Positions 11,801 through 24,160 of a DNA stretch of 64,000 bases are shown here, piece after piece (position 1 is the first letter of the stretch; every line of letters starts with the position of its first letter). The notes under the pieces were generated by a model. That model saw nothing but the letters and a program-made list of their open reading frames with translations, had not been told where the DNA came from and did no database searches. The DNA comes from Malaya genurostris (Eukaryota; Arthropoda; Insecta; Diptera; Culicidae): NCBI RefSeq assembly GCF_030247185.1, contig NC_080570.1, forward strand, positions 146,540,641-146,604,640. The letters are read 5' to 3'. A program made the translations under genes and the position numbers.

Positions 11801-14800
11801 AAGACTAAGCATTATCGTCTCTCATTGAAACAAAAGAGAGTATCAACGCCAACGTCGTGACAAGACGAAATCTAAATAAAAAATGGTAATAACATTTTCG
11901 GATATTTTGAGTCAATTAGAATGACTTTTAGTAGTTAAATAGTTAAATAATTATTTGATATATCATATCCCACAGTTTTCATTTCGACGTTTCGGCTCGT
12001 TTTTATTATAAGACTGAGACTAGCATTTTTACTGAGTGAATAACCACGAAAGAGTTAAAATTGTGTAACTTGAGACAAATTTGGAGCATTCTTTCCGTTT
12101 TTCACATTGTCGCTCTAAATGAAGGTTCGAAATTTTATACACATTTCACTCTGTAGCTCTGCAACTGGAAGTCGAATTCGGACAACATTTAATAGTATAG
12201 TATGAAACTATGAGACCTTTCGTTTGAAAATTAGTTCAGACGGTTGTGAGAAATTGAAGTGAGATTCGTTTTGCCTTTCTCTATAGAAAGCGGAGCCTTG
12301 GAGACCCATTGTGTATATACCATTCGACTCAACTGGACGAGATCAGAAATTGTCTTCGTGAGTAATTGTGTGGGCACTTTTCAACGATTTTTTGGCGCTC
12401 AGTTTTTCGGAGATGGGTAACCCGATTTCAACAAACTTAAGATATTTTTAAAACTACTTTTGGGTCATTGATCAAGTTCAAAGATCAAACGGCTGTGATT
12501 TCTGGCTCCGTTGATATAATGGTATAAGTAACGTAAACGACAAAACACTCTTTTTTGCCCTATACACAGACTCACAAATATAGAACCATTAGATTTAATG
12601 TCACAAATTCCGACAAAAATCGATGCAATCTTCAATTGAATCGATTCGCTCTCTGTATTAGTTAGTAAGTTAGTATATAAGTTCCTTTTCCCCATTATAC
12701 AATACAAGTAGGTTTAGAATTTTCCCTACACAAAAATCTCAGAATTGCGGAAGCAAATGATGACCTCATGGTAATAACCAAATCATATATACCACTTGTG
12801 GCTGAACACCCAATTTAAATCTTAATAATTTGATTTTAACTCATATTCCAATAAACACTTATTTAAAAAAAACTCTTTTTTGCCCTTTTTTCTCTGACGA
12901 CTGAGCCGAATTTGACTCGCTTCGAATCATTTGAGAGATACTATTGAACAATCCAATCAGCGTGGTCACCACGAGATAGCGTTATGGTGATTGTTTTGAC
13001 ATATCCCATGTATTTAGAAAAATTTTTGACGATTTTTTTCAATTTACTTGAGTTTGAAAGAATGCAGATGTCGAATCCTTACAAATATGGGTAAGAAAAA
13101 CGATTATTCACGTGTTGTCATCAAATATATGATTTCAAATTGTCCTATACTCTTGACAATCTCGGATGAAATTTGAAATTTTCAGTTCACATACAGATTT
13201 GATTTAGATGATAAAACATAAGTAAACAGACTAGTCATAAAACTTTTGATCATAATTTATCAATTAATCTCAAAATCCAACCTAAAAAACAAAGAATATC
13301 CCAGATATAAAAACAGTACCCAACCTCACTTCTTCGAATTTGGTATTTCATGTTACGATTTCTCCATAAATATCAATCAAATATACGACGGAAAGTTACT
13401 GAAACATAAATGATCGATTTTTTTTACCAAATTTTCACACGTTTTTGTATGTTAGTATTCGAATCGTAAGAAAAAAAATAAAAACCCTGCATTTTGTTCG
13501 AATCTTCAAGCAAAATCTGAAAATTATCATCATCGCTTAGTTCAAAGCTCGCCACTCGGGCAGCGCAGCGATCGCAAAAGAGTTGGTTGAATTCTTCAAT
13601 ATAGGAATCGAGTATCAATTACGGGAATAATTACAAACAATGCAGTATTTCCTTAAACAATCTTTCGGAATGGATAAAACTTTCACATTAATAGAACTTT
13701 TTCGTGAAAACTTCGACTTTTTTAATACTGAACTATATTTAGATATTGGTGCTAAGCGAGGTAGAGTAAACGACCAGACCTATTATCCCAGTACAGAGTC
13801 AACAAGAAAAAATCAACATTACCATTCTGTAGGCCAAAAAAATAAGATTTATTCAGAAGCGAAATATCAAATTAAAATAAATCAATGTTTTTTCCTCAAT
13901 TCTGAAATAATATTCTTCGATCAGTCGAATTTCAACCGCAAATAAATGGAAGTTCACGGGATAATGGATATTCCTTTGTATTTTGACAGCTTCATTCGAA
14001 AACATCATCGTTTGAACTACAGCGCTGTCTATTTGTTGAACTGTCATTAGAAGGCCAACTGAGTCGTGGAACATGTTTGAAGATCAAATGGCTGTCACTT
14101 CCGATTCCGGAAATATAATGGTATAAGTGACATAACCTACAAACCGCGCTTGTTCTTTCCGCATATTTTTCTCACAGATGGATGAACCGATTTCAACACG
14201 GTTAACTACTATTGGTGCATTAAAACGGCTTGAAGTTCAAATGGTTGTTACTTACGGTTGATGTGATATAATGACATAAGTGACGTAAACGATCAATCTC
14301 ATTACCGCTTAATTTTTTTTCGGGCAAGGATGAACCGATGTTTTTAATTTGAGTCTTGTTCGAGACTAAAATTGTGTTGTGGATCGAATCCGAAGATCTA
14401 AGTCTAAGAAAATCGGTAAAGTGAGTATATCGAGTATATCCCTGAGTATATCGAGTGCACTTTTTTAACGTAGGACTACATCTTTGTTATCTACGTAGGG
14501 ATGCAAATTCAAAATGAGGAAAATGAAACCATACTCAAATTTGATGACTTAAAATTTCCATTGTCACTTGAATCACTGTATTTCGTGAATCAATCATCAG
14601 AATGTCGTGCAATTTTGACAGGTATCTCGTCAGTGTCCCGGGGCTTATTGATCCACGTGTTAAGTAATAAAGTGCATTAATTTATGTCCAGGTGGCTTCT
14701 GTTTCTTCGCACCAGCTCGAGATATGCATTTTGATTCAAGTACAGTACAGCTACTACCTTCATAAATCTACTCCACAAAGAGCCGTTTTTGTTCCTGCCT

Positions 14801-15396
14801 AATTTGTAGTATTTTTTTTATTTAACGATATATTTAATAAGGCACACTGCCTTAGCTCTCAGATGCCGAGAACATTAATTTGTTGTATATTTATCCAAAA
14901 TTTTACATGTTAAGTAAATTTGAAGAAATATTTCTGAGCTTCGTTGTACAAAGATAGACGTAGTATTCAATTAGAATAAAATATTTTTAAACTCTCTAGT
15001 ATTTAACTAACGACAAGTCGAGACGAGACGAATTCACTCCAATTTTATTCACTATCACAAACGTCATTCCAATAACGAGTTGAACAGCAAACGCCTGGCC
15101 ATCTACGACCAGGACGATCGGTACTTGTTTACAATCAAAAAAATATTATCCTACTCCAACTAGCGAAAATCTTGACATTTCTATCACGTACATACCGTTA
15201 TATTCACCATCCCATGGAATCGAAACTCCTTTCCGTCATCGTTCAGATGAGTATGCACTTCCAGATCGTAATGCTCTGGAATCACTTCACGAGGAAGTCG
15301 ATAGCTGGTGTCCTTGCTACCGTTAACTAGAAATTTAGCTAAGCCATCCAAGGCTGTCAGTGTAATCAGGAGCGTCACGAGCACTACCCGGTTCAT
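8828..15396 (-). CDS. M1 aminopeptidase N, secreted, variant exopeptidase motif (gene 1)
   Basis: A zinc aminopeptidase that removes N-terminal residues from peptides, probably in the gut lumen or on the cell surface. Four exons join in frame with GT-AG introns: 15196-15396, 11284-11564, 9160-11223 and 8828-9098, giving 938 aa. The start at 15396 is followed by a hydrophobic signal peptide (MNRVVLVTLLITLTALDG). The zinc site HEIAH (about residues 344-348) with its Glu 18 residues later (about 367, in WLNEGFARY) is intact, so the protein should bind zinc. The exopeptidase motif reads AAMEN (about 308-312) instead of GAMEN. The catalytic Tyr region is present as SYKKGS. The C-terminus (VVEWF) has no hydrophobic GPI-anchor signal, so the product may be soluble. 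The exon carrying the catalytic core is one 2-kb piece, whereas gene 2 has an intron at the matching place. Intron 1 is 3.6 kb and filled with repeats. The gene lies in tandem with, and on the same strand as, the aminopeptidase at 17154-21482. Confidence 0.93.
12100..12545. repeat. interspersed repeat pair inside intron 1 of aminopeptidase gene 1
   Basis: Two repeat families abut around a palindromic gcctttctctatagaaag motif (about 12272-12291). On the left is a monomer of the ctctgtagctctgcaactgg type. On the right is the gatcaaacggctgtgatttc ... ataatggtataagtaacgt type, also seen at 14060-14420 and 36945-37225. Non-coding. Confidence 0.6.
12943..13597 (-). repeat. 650-bp repeat, one arm of a long inverted pair
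   Basis: This segment matches the inverse complement of 42147-42797 almost throughout. One end carries the phrase aacaatccaatcagcgtgg, the other a short open frame with FCDRCAARVASFELSD. It lies in intron 1 of aminopeptidase gene 1. The protein-like end is shared by both copies but belongs to no family I recognise. Confidence 0.8.
13640..14060. other. unassigned intron sequence
   Basis: Part of the large first intron of aminopeptidase gene 1. The 101-codon open frame at 13640-13945 shows no domain and no coding signal I can defend. Confidence 0.35.
14060..14420. repeat. interspersed repeat, about 2 monomers
   Basis: Two units of a roughly 155-bp monomer run in tandem, each containing tcaaatggctgtcactt-like and ataatggtataagtgacgta-like phrases. 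The same family occurs at 12330-12545 and 36945-37225. Confidence 0.6.
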
Positions 15397-15550
15397 AGCT
15401 GGGAAGAATACCTACTGACGCTGACGGTTCGCACAGAATGATTAGCAACAAGATGATAATTTAATATTCAGAAGCTACTCCTTCTCCTTCCTTCAACCTT
15501 TACTGCTGAGCTCAACTGGCAGAAAAAACCCCGGTCATGTCTGATACGTA

Positions 15551-15560
15551 TTTTATATAA
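15551..15560 (-). promoter_or_regulatory. possible TATA box of aminopeptidase gene 1
   Basis: On the minus strand the sequence ttatataaaa lies about 155 bp upstream of the start codon at 15396. A start site about 30 bp further on would give a 5' leader of roughly 130 bases. No strong initiator was found at the expected spacing, so this is tentative. Confidence 0.35.
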
Positions 15561-15599
15561 TAAACCTGGCATCCAAATAATTTCCCATCGTCAGTACCA

Positions 15600-16400
15600 C
15601 AACTATCATTGGGACTTCGGATGCTATTAAACTCATGCTCCGGCTGATAATCCGACATGGATCCTTGAAACTGCACTGCTGGCTGCATGCTGGTCTATGC
15701 CGCAAGGTACCGGTGTTTGCGCTTCTCTATTGGAATCTGCGTCTATCTTTATTTCATTAAGTTCCGCCAGTGCGATACTGGACTTGAACAGGTGTCGATA
15801 TGATGAGTAAACGATGGCATCCGATGGCGGGTGTCGATGCGCGTCGAGGCGTGACATGAGCGTCCCGCGCGCAGACACTGTGATATACATCTTCAACGAT
15901 TGTTAAGGGTGAGCAAGTCAGTCAGTCAGTCGGTCAGTCTACCTGTCTGTCTGGGGTGAAGTCGACCATTTAATTGTAGAATTGAGTTGTTATCGATTGT
16001 TCATTTGACATGTTTGTTAGATTCGTTCGAATAGATTGATTTATGATGCGCTTGAAATGTGATTTGATATGAAAAGACGTGCAGTCTGAGTTGTACGGGA
16101 GTAGTATCGGTTATGAACAAAACTGAAACATTGTAGACAAACTACTTCTATGAAGTGCGTTTAAATTCTGATAATAAAAATAAATCCTTTTTATGCCCGG
16201 CACTATCTAGAATGACCGCACTCACCGCTAGGTGGAGCGCAAGATTTATCGTGTAGTAAACATTTCCACTGAAAGTGTGCCATGAGTGACACGAAATCAA
16301 ATGTCAATATTTTCATTCATTTCGCGTTATTGTGGGATCTACATCCGTTTCAATGTTTACATGTCCCAAGGTAATTGATTTTGACTAACGAAAGTTGTAT
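15600..16400. other. intergenic region between the two aminopeptidase genes
   Basis: No gene recognised. Contains short (gtca)n-like runs at 15915-15945. The sequence caccgctaggtggagcgc at 16223-16240 resembles an insect CTCF core site with one mismatch. The 87-codon minus-strand frame at 15633-15896 has no recognisable domain. Confidence 0.35.
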
Positions 16401-16640
16401 ACACAGTGCGTCCATTAAGTTTCGAGACTGATTCCATAAATCAAAGTTTTTCTCTCCTCGGTTTAATTCATGTCCAACAGGGATTCAATAGTGCTTCAAA
16501 AGTGTTCCCTCAGCTCATTTTGTAGAATAGCCTCCAATGCTCGTGTCGAATCTGTTTTGATGGTCTCTACAAAAATTACGGGTGTGTAATGTCAGAGACA
16601 TAACTGGAGTCTGTGAATACGAAAAAAACTGACACGATTC
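16400..16640 (-). mobile_element. small Tc1/mariner remnant
   Basis: On the minus strand the stretch 16480-16570 reads ETIKTDSTRALEAILQNEL, like the C-terminal region of several Tc1/mariner transposases. The end beginning tgcgtccattaagtttcgag at 16408 may be an inverted terminus. The opposite end was not identified. Confidence 0.45.
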
Positions 16641-17153
16641 CTTCAACTTTCGAACTCGAATTAATAGTTGAGCGATTGTGTGAATTGCGAAACTTTCCCC
16701 CTTTTCACTACTAGAATTTTAAACGATTTTTGACGTCGAATCTCTCATTTCGGAGTTGCATATTTCATTGGAACAAACTATTAAGATGCTGTACAGGATT
16801 CATTTCTACCTTTCAGAAGGACCAAATTGTGGAATTCTCTACGATATTTAGCACAGTTCGGAACATTTTTCTCGAACGATTTTCGCACAGCGAAAAGTGC
16901 ACGAAGCAAATTAAATTATTTTGGATTTTCACTAAACTGATGATTTTTACCTTCGATTTGCAAAATCTCGGAAATGTCATCGAAATTGTAACGCGATCAC
17001 AAAGCAATGCCTACTGTTACTTTCTGTTTATTTTCAAAACTAATACCAAGAGAAATACCATTCGACAGAATAACAATACAGAATCATGGCTAAAAAAAGG
17101 GTGCACAAAACTGCATCTAGCAGTAAGTGAGTGACCTAGATTACAGTCCAGTA

Positions 17154-20100
17154 CTAGATTAACTCCATCACATCCAGGTTGGTGGTACGGTAGGTCAACA
17201 GGGGCAGATATCGGGACATCTGGTGGTAGCTGTTGGTTTTCCACTGCAGATTGATTTCGACCATTTCCAGCGCCTGCTTGACACCCTGTGTGGCTTTTTC
17301 GAACACGGCCTGCTGGTTGTCGATGAGATCCTTCAGTTCCTGTAGTTCCTTCATTGTGGACATTTCCTCGGCCAGCGGTTTCAGGTAGCGGGAAAGCCGT
17401 GACGTGTCCGGTGAGAGACTGGAATGGATAGAAGAAAAATGATGTCGTAAATGTTCAGCATGTATATATTTCTTTAGGATGTGACCCAGTGAACTCATCT
17501 CGGTTCTCTTTTTGCCATAGTTCAACAGCAATTTCTGATGGCAGTGAAACATTTTCAGTGATTATTGGCCGTTATCGCAAATATATCGTTTCTATAAATA
17601 TCTGCAGTGTAAATCAGAAATCTGCATCAGAAAATTTAGCCATAAATTTGCCTACGCGGCATCACTGGTTTTCAAACACTACGCATATTTGTATGCGTGT
17701 GTACTGCAGGAAACGGCCTGTGCAAATAATTTTCTCGCAGGAGTATAAGTAAACTACTGTGGGTAAAAAGTAGTAAGACTTTTGAATTATATTTTGCGCG
17801 GAAAACTTATTCGTCGAAATTGTTTTTCTAGGTTGGTACGACTGTCAGTGACATCTGTGCAAAGTGTCGTCAAAATAATTATTAGTGTTTTTTTGAAGTA
17901 CTAAAAGTGCAATCCGCGATTTTTACAACAAGTAAAATTATTCAACGTAGAAGTTCCATTAAATTTTGTGCGTGGAATCAAATTTCTTGTGCCGAGACGT
18001 TCAGAGTGTTACAAAAGACATTCGGTGAAAGTTTTATGCCGCGGGCAAGTGTTTTTGATTGGTACAAGTTGTTTAAAAAGGGTCAATAAAATCAAGGAAT
18101 CGGTGCTCGAGAATCGACGATTAGCAGTTGAAGACCTTACTGGGATCATTGGAATATCGGAAGGACCAGTTAAAACCATTTTGAAAGAAGATTTGAGCCT
18201 GAAAAAATGAAAGAACGAAAAGTGAAGCATTGATTCTTCGTGATTTTTTAGCCAAAACATCAACCAATATCGTTCCGCAACTACCTTATTCGCCTGATTT
18301 AGCTAAGGTCAAGTGAAACTATCTCGGAGGATCAATCTCGAATTCAATTGATCCAAGCTTTTAAATAAAAGTTTAGTTTCGCAACTTGTCAAAAAGATAA
18401 GCAAACGCTAAAATGAAACATCTTTCTCCATCCACTGTACTGTTTGGATGATGCTCCTTCCGATTACAGCTCGTTGACAAACACTATCAATCTAACGAAA
18501 ACCGCTGTTCTTAGAAAGAAGTTAAAAACTTGTTTGATACTTGGATGGCTTTCTGCCATCCAATACTGCCACCAATTTATCGAAGTAGTAGCTACTGGTT
18601 GATCTACCAAACATTCATAGATCTTAGCAAAAATGCCCAGTTAAATAAATGTGAGTGTATGCTAAAAATGTTTTATCAAAACAGCCACCATCGACCAAAC
18701 TTACTAGTTGTAAATCTGCTGCACATTGTCCACGAAGAAACTCTTGGCCAGATGGTAACCGACGTCACTCTTGGCAACGCCGCCAAACAGTATTGTGGTA
18801 TCCTGTTTGCGTACACCCGAGGTACCGTTGAGCGACCACTGCAGGAATCGCTCGACCAGCCAAATTTCCCGGGTACATGCCAACGAGCCGATGATCATGA
18901 CCTTTTCCGAGCCGACGTTGCTGTTCAGGTATCGTTTCCACAGGAAGTTCCACTCGGTTTCCTTTCCATTGCGAATCGCGTTGCAGTAAACCACCGAACG
19001 GAGATCCAGCGGAACTGGGTTGATCTGGTCGGGATCTTCAACGGCCATCCAGCTAGCGAACAAAGCAACCGACCGTTGAACACAATCACCTACATCGAAC
19101 TTACAGGCCCAGGCTGCAATTTGCACCAATTGTTTAGTGGCATCCAGCCGCTCAGTGACGACGCGATTCTCGTTGAAGATTTGCAGCCGTTCGTAGATTG
19201 GTTCGATGATAAACTGAATGTAACTACGAAATACTCCGTAGATTGGAGTTCGTTTGAGTAGCCTGTTGATCGTGTTCAGGTTGCTCAAGGCAGACTTCCA
19301 TGGGATGTATTCGGTTTCCTGTCGCAGGTAGTTTATCATAGCGAAAGCGATTCCGTATTCCTGCTCACCGGTCCATGCCAGATCCATGGCGTCATCGATC
19401 AACTGGGCTCGATTAGCCAAACTTATCAGATTGTATTTTCCACTGGTCAATTGGTTCACAATCAGCCGGTAGTTTGCCTTATCGTACTTAACCTTGTATA
19501 AACCAGCCAGCTGCACGTTAAACAAAATCCAGTCTTCCTTGCCGGGCAGATCGTCCAGTGTTTTAACGGGTCCTTTGCGAAGGTCATTTGCTCCGCACAT
19601 CATCCAATCCCGGGCACGAGTGGTCTCGAAGTCCGGACTTTCTGAACTAGTGTACGTCAGCGGTATCCACCAGCAGTAGTCGGTGAAGTTCTGCTGTTGC
19701 TCTCGATCCGACAGAAACCGTATCTGGGTGATGTCGGCCGTATCCGCTTCATAGTTACGCGTTACCTCGATCACCGGGTATCCAGTTTGCAATGTCCATG
19801 ATTCCATTACGGTTTTCACATCAACCTCCTTTGGCAGAACACCGTTCGCGCGGGCTTCCTCTGTCAGTGCAGCCCACAGATCATTCTGTTCGGCATTTTC
19901 GTACTTGTGCCGTTTGAGGTAACGCCGAACGCCGTTGCGGAATGTCTCCTCACCCAGGAACAGATGCATCATTCGAATAACCTGAAAGTAAAATGAAACA
20001 GGTCTTAGATTCTAGTTTCATGATTTAAAGGAAGCAATTTGAGGATTACCGTGGATCCTTTTTCGTATGAAATGGCATCGAAGATTTGTGAGATCTGATT

Positions 20101-21482
20101 CGGATGGCCGATCTCCACCGACACCGGATGGCTACTGATCAATGCGTCGAACTTGAAAATTCCAAGCGAGTTGTCAACCGACTCTTCCTCCAGTGAATGC
20201 CATTCCGGATGCAAGTGCTCAACGCCCAAGCTGGCAACGTACGTAGCGAATCCTTCATTTAGCCACAGATCCGTCCACCACTTCATCGTGACCAGGTTTC
20301 CGAACCATTGGTGAGCCAGTTCGTGTGCGATCACCGAAGCGACCCGGTGTTTGTTGCTGGCCGTCGAAATGTTAGGATGATAAAGTAGAGCAGTTTCGCG
20401 GTACGTTATCAAGCCCCAATTCTCCATGGCACCCGCGGAGAAGTCCGGAATGGCGATCATGTCAATCTTGGGCAGTGGGAACTTCTCCGCAAAGTATTCC
20501 TCGTAGAATCGAGTCACTCGTGGTCCAACCTCCCGAGCGTAGTCAGTCTGATCGATAGCATCACGACGTGCCCAGATTTTGAACACAACATCGCCGTCCT
20601 TCCTGGTAGCTTCACGGTACTCGAAATCATTCACGGTGTAGGCAACCAGATAGGTCGACATCGGTACCGTGGTATAAAAGTGATCCATCACCCAGTCGGC
20701 ATTCGTGGAGGCCATCGATTCCGTGCGATTAATCGGCATGTTACTGAGGGCGGTGTACTGTTTGTGGTGCCCAAGAGACACGTCAAAAGTGGCCTTCATC
20801 GCCGGTTCGTCGAAGCAGGGGAACGCATTGCGGGCGTGTGTAGGCTCAAATTGAGTCACCGAAAGCCAACTGGAAACAGACAAAAACGGATTAGGCTTAG
20901 GTCGGAGACGGCTAGTACATTGAACTTACATTTTCTTTTGCGTCTGTTGATCAATGTAGCTACTACGGTAGTATCCTAACAGTCCCGTACCCAAAGAGCC
21001 TTCAAAGGGGATGCTAATCTCATACTGATTACCTTTTTTCAGTGGTTCATTCGTATGGAATACAACGTAATCGTTATCCACAATGTACTGAACGCGCTTA
21101 ACCTCCATCGGCTTCGGTTCGCTCGATGACAGATCCGTCAACTTGACGTCCTTTTCCGCTAGTGTCAGGTTCTTGGAGTGCAGAGTCACGTTGGTGGTAT
21201 CTTGATCGCAAATCATCTTCAAAAAAAAAAGGTTCTACTTAGTATTCCGGTCGTCACTGTCGTAGCTAAAATGTTTACCTTAATCAGAACACGTCCACTG
21301 AAGAAGAATCCTCGCTCATCACCCAGATGAGTCAGCACCTGCAGATTGTAATGTTCCGGTCGTAGAGCCTTGGGTAACCGGTAGCTGGTGTAACTGGTTT
21401 CCGTGTTGGAAACGCTGGCACTGCCACTTAGTGCGATCAGCATTGCCAGCCCGTAGATGGCACCCGCGAAAACGGTCCTCAT
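17154..21482 (-). CDS. M1 aminopeptidase N, secreted (gene 2)
   Basis: A zinc exopeptidase of the gluzincin M1 family, probably digestive or membrane-associated. Five exons join in frame across GT-AG introns: 21279-21482, 20930-21216, 20050-20869, 18705-19981 and 17154-17418, giving 950 aa. The start at 21482 gives a signal peptide (MRTVFAGAIYGLAMLIALSG). The exopeptidase motif GAMEN is intact (about 310-314), as are HELAH (about 346-350) and its third zinc ligand Glu 18 residues later (WLNEGFATY). SYEKGS supplies the transition-state Tyr. The C-terminal half is the helical ERAP1_C-like domain. The C-terminus (NLDVMELI) has no GPI-anchor hydrophobic tail. A splice-acceptor-like ctcttgtttttcag just upstream of the ATG (about 21505) suggests an intron in the 5' untranslated region. 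The last intron (17419-18704) carries a mariner remnant in the opposite orientation. Confidence 0.95.
17850..18390 (+). mobile_element. mariner remnant in intron 4 of aminopeptidase gene 2
   Basis: The plus strand encodes a Mos1-type helix-turn-helix (RSSIKFCAWNQIS, then ETFRVLQKTFGESFMPR, VFDWYKLFKKGQ), then ENRRLAVEDLTGIIGISEG. After a large deletion comes a PQLPYSPDLAK-like fragment of the catalytic domain. Only the N-terminal third and a scrap of the C-terminus remain. It is antisense to the host gene and should be spliced out with the intron. Confidence 0.8.
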
Positions 21483-21499
21483 CTTGCGATGAAACTATG

Positions 21500-22680
21500 A
21501 ATACTGAAAAACAAGAGAAAATTATTAATTTTCGACTCTATTTTGTTGAGGTTATTTAAACCGTTGCAGGTGTTGACTTCTGATCTCATCTGAACGGTCA
21601 CGGATAGCATGTTTCTCTGTGACAAACAGACAACATAACGCCACCGTTGGGAGTAATTCAATCTAGTGCAAACACAATTTCACACATTAGAGTAAATTAT
21701 GCATGTCGCCACAACAACGAGAAGGTGCTATTTAATACCGAATACCGACATCTATCTATATATCTACTGAAGGGTGACATTTTGATTATTTAATCAGAAA
21801 ATGATGTGCCCCATCAATAAATGATGACAACGTGTAAAAATTAGACGCAGTCCCATATTTCGCCACACGCGATGAAATTGATATGGCGTCGAAAATCGAG
21901 CTACGGCTTGGTTTTCACCTGGCCAAGCCCATGCCGTGGTACACAAAAAACCCTGGTCGGTGGGCTAAATTTCCTGGAAACTGTGTGATATGCATTGTAT
22001 GTGAAGGTTATTCAACCGTCATACGATAGCTCATAAATTTTTGCGGCGGACAACCGGTTCGTTTGTCAAAATCGATCGGCGATCAAAACATCTTCCATTT
22101 CTAGAATTTCATTTAAAACCCGGGTCTACTGCTTTTTACGCGTTTTATGAAGCCCTTCGCTTGGATTGCGCTGGTTTAGCACGTTCGAGCAAAAATGACA
22201 ATAAAATTGCACGGCTTTAGTATGAATAATGCTAAATCAAAAGTGCAAACATATTATATTTGTTGCATTGCACAGTGGTCCCAATCATGTCAAAACACAC
22301 GTTTTTTATTTGTGCTTCCGCGGGGGTTTATTTTGGAGCCGTCATTTAAAAAAAGAAAACATGCCAAAGACATGAACACTTTAAAATGCATTGGTATCTA
22401 GACATGATGCATTGTTTATTAGATTGTCAATCTGTTTAGTGGATTGTATTTCACTTTTGATTGGAAGGAACGCTGTATCAGGAGACCTCTCCGTCCATTT
22501 ATGCTTCAGTACTTTGTGGAAATTTGTTTGTTTTGTTTTTGTCTGCTCCTATTCTCTCGCTTACTTTGATCAATATTGAATTTAAAGTGCAAAGTTAATG
22601 CCCATTCTTGCATATCAGTCCAATATGGAAAATCGGCATGTCGAGAAAAAGACGATCAAAATTTCTTTTCCGATTTTTTT
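21500..22680. other. intergenic region upstream of aminopeptidase gene 2
   Basis: Should contain the promoter and any non-coding first exon of the aminopeptidase, but no TATA or initiator pair stands out. A GC-richer hairpin-prone patch lies at 21902-21965 (ggcttggttttcacctggcc and following). No coding sequence recognised. Confidence 0.35.
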
Positions 22681-23320
22681 TTATTTATTGTGCTACCTAA
22701 TGCTAAATCATGGTATTATTACATGAAATATCGGTAATACACCTTCGCTATTCCAATATTGCAACAAATGAAATTATTGAAATTTGCACTTAATGGGACA
22801 GACATGCGGGTACTTTGCTTATGGGACAGACATGAGTTGATATTTTTTTCACATTTTACTGAACAAACCCTCAACTCTTATTGCGATTTCTAAGAGTGTA
22901 TTAAGGATAGAGTTAATTCCTTAAGCTAACTCAAAATTGGCGAAAATCGATATGGGACTGATATGCGAGTATGGACAGTGTATGTCATGATGCTACATAT
23001 ACAATGGGGAATGTTAGAACATGTTTATTTAAAAGTGTGTTTTCATATGAATTTAAGCGAATTTAAGATGTGATTCTTGATGTGACTACATATTCCACAT
23101 ATTTCCATATTTTCGAGATATTGACATTTGAATATGTAATATTTTGTAGTTTAGTTATTCAAAAACATTTTAGTTTGTGAACTTAAAAACATGCAACCTT
23201 TAACAAAAGTGTGTATTTTAAAAATTAAAATGTAATTGTAGAACATTAGAAAACGTTTAAAATTCATTGAAAAAAGATATGATGAAAAAACACTGAACCG
23301 AGGATAATTTTTAACGTGAT
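22680..23320. other. AT-rich sequence with small repeated phrases
   Basis: The phrase tatgggacagacatg occurs twice (about 22792-22808 and 22821-22834), with a further similar phrase near 22952. No gene seen. Confidence 0.35.
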
Positions 23321-24160
23321 TTTTTATTCAGTTTCTTTTTACGCGGATCTATGAAGTTACGCGTTACTTTTTTGTCACTTGTGGTATTACGAAGCGTTAC
23401 ATGCGTCACTTTTTTGTAAGTCATAGATGGTACGAGACGTTACATGGGTTACATTTGTACAAGTAATGTAACGAGGAGCTACATGCGTTATTGCTTGAGT
23501 TATAAGTGTTACGCGGTGTTACATGTGTTACTTTTTATGGGTTAAATGTGTTACGAAGCGTTATATGCCTTTTTTAAAGGTTTGAAGGTTTTACGAGGCG
23601 TTACATGCGATATTTCTTCGTAGGTTAAATGCATTAAATTTTGTAAGTTCCAAGTATTACGAGTCGTCATATGCGTTACATTTCTCATGTGGATTTCCGA
23701 AGGTACGCGGATTTTCGTAGGTACGAGGTTTCTTTACGCGTATTTCCGAATGTTATACGGTTTTTTACGCGGAATTCCGAAAATACGTGATTTTTTATGC
23801 GGATTTCCGACCCTACGCGGTTGGGGGTTTTCGCGGGTTTCCAAAGTTGTGCGTTTTTTTACGCGGAACTGCAAAGTTATGTGTTTTTTTCACACTGATT
23901 TCCGCAGTTGTGTTTCTTTTCCTACGCAAATTTCCGAACTTGAGCGTTTTACACGTGAATTTTTTATGCAACGATTTTTGTTTCCTAAGTTACGAGTTTT
24001 TTTTCCATGCGGATCTCCGTAGTTTGACGGTTTTTACATGGATTTCTTAAATTGCATTTTTTCATGCAAATTTCAAAAGTTGCGCGGATCTTCGTAATTA
24101 TTCCCTTTTTATACGCGGATTTCCAACGTTACACAATTGTACGCGGCGGGTAGATTTCCC
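23320..24160. repeat. degenerate acgcgg minisatellite, left block
   Basis: Irregular tandem units of about 25-35 bp are built on ttacgcggatttccgaagt, grading at the left into a gttacgaggcgttacatgcg variant. All open frames here follow from the repeat and are not genes. The array resumes at 25344-25565 after an inserted block. Confidence 0.75.

Noticed and set aside
15633..15896. 87-codon frame upstream of aminopeptidase gene 1
   Set aside because: No domain, no splice context linking it to the gene, and it lies in the promoter region.
18530..19261. 243-codon open frame on the plus strand
   Set aside because: Antisense shadow of exon 4 of aminopeptidase gene 2, with no domain of its own.
23320..24160. 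Regularly spaced repeats considered as a CRISPR-like array
   Set aside because: Units are degenerate and contiguous with no unique spacers, in a eukaryotic context. It is a minisatellite.
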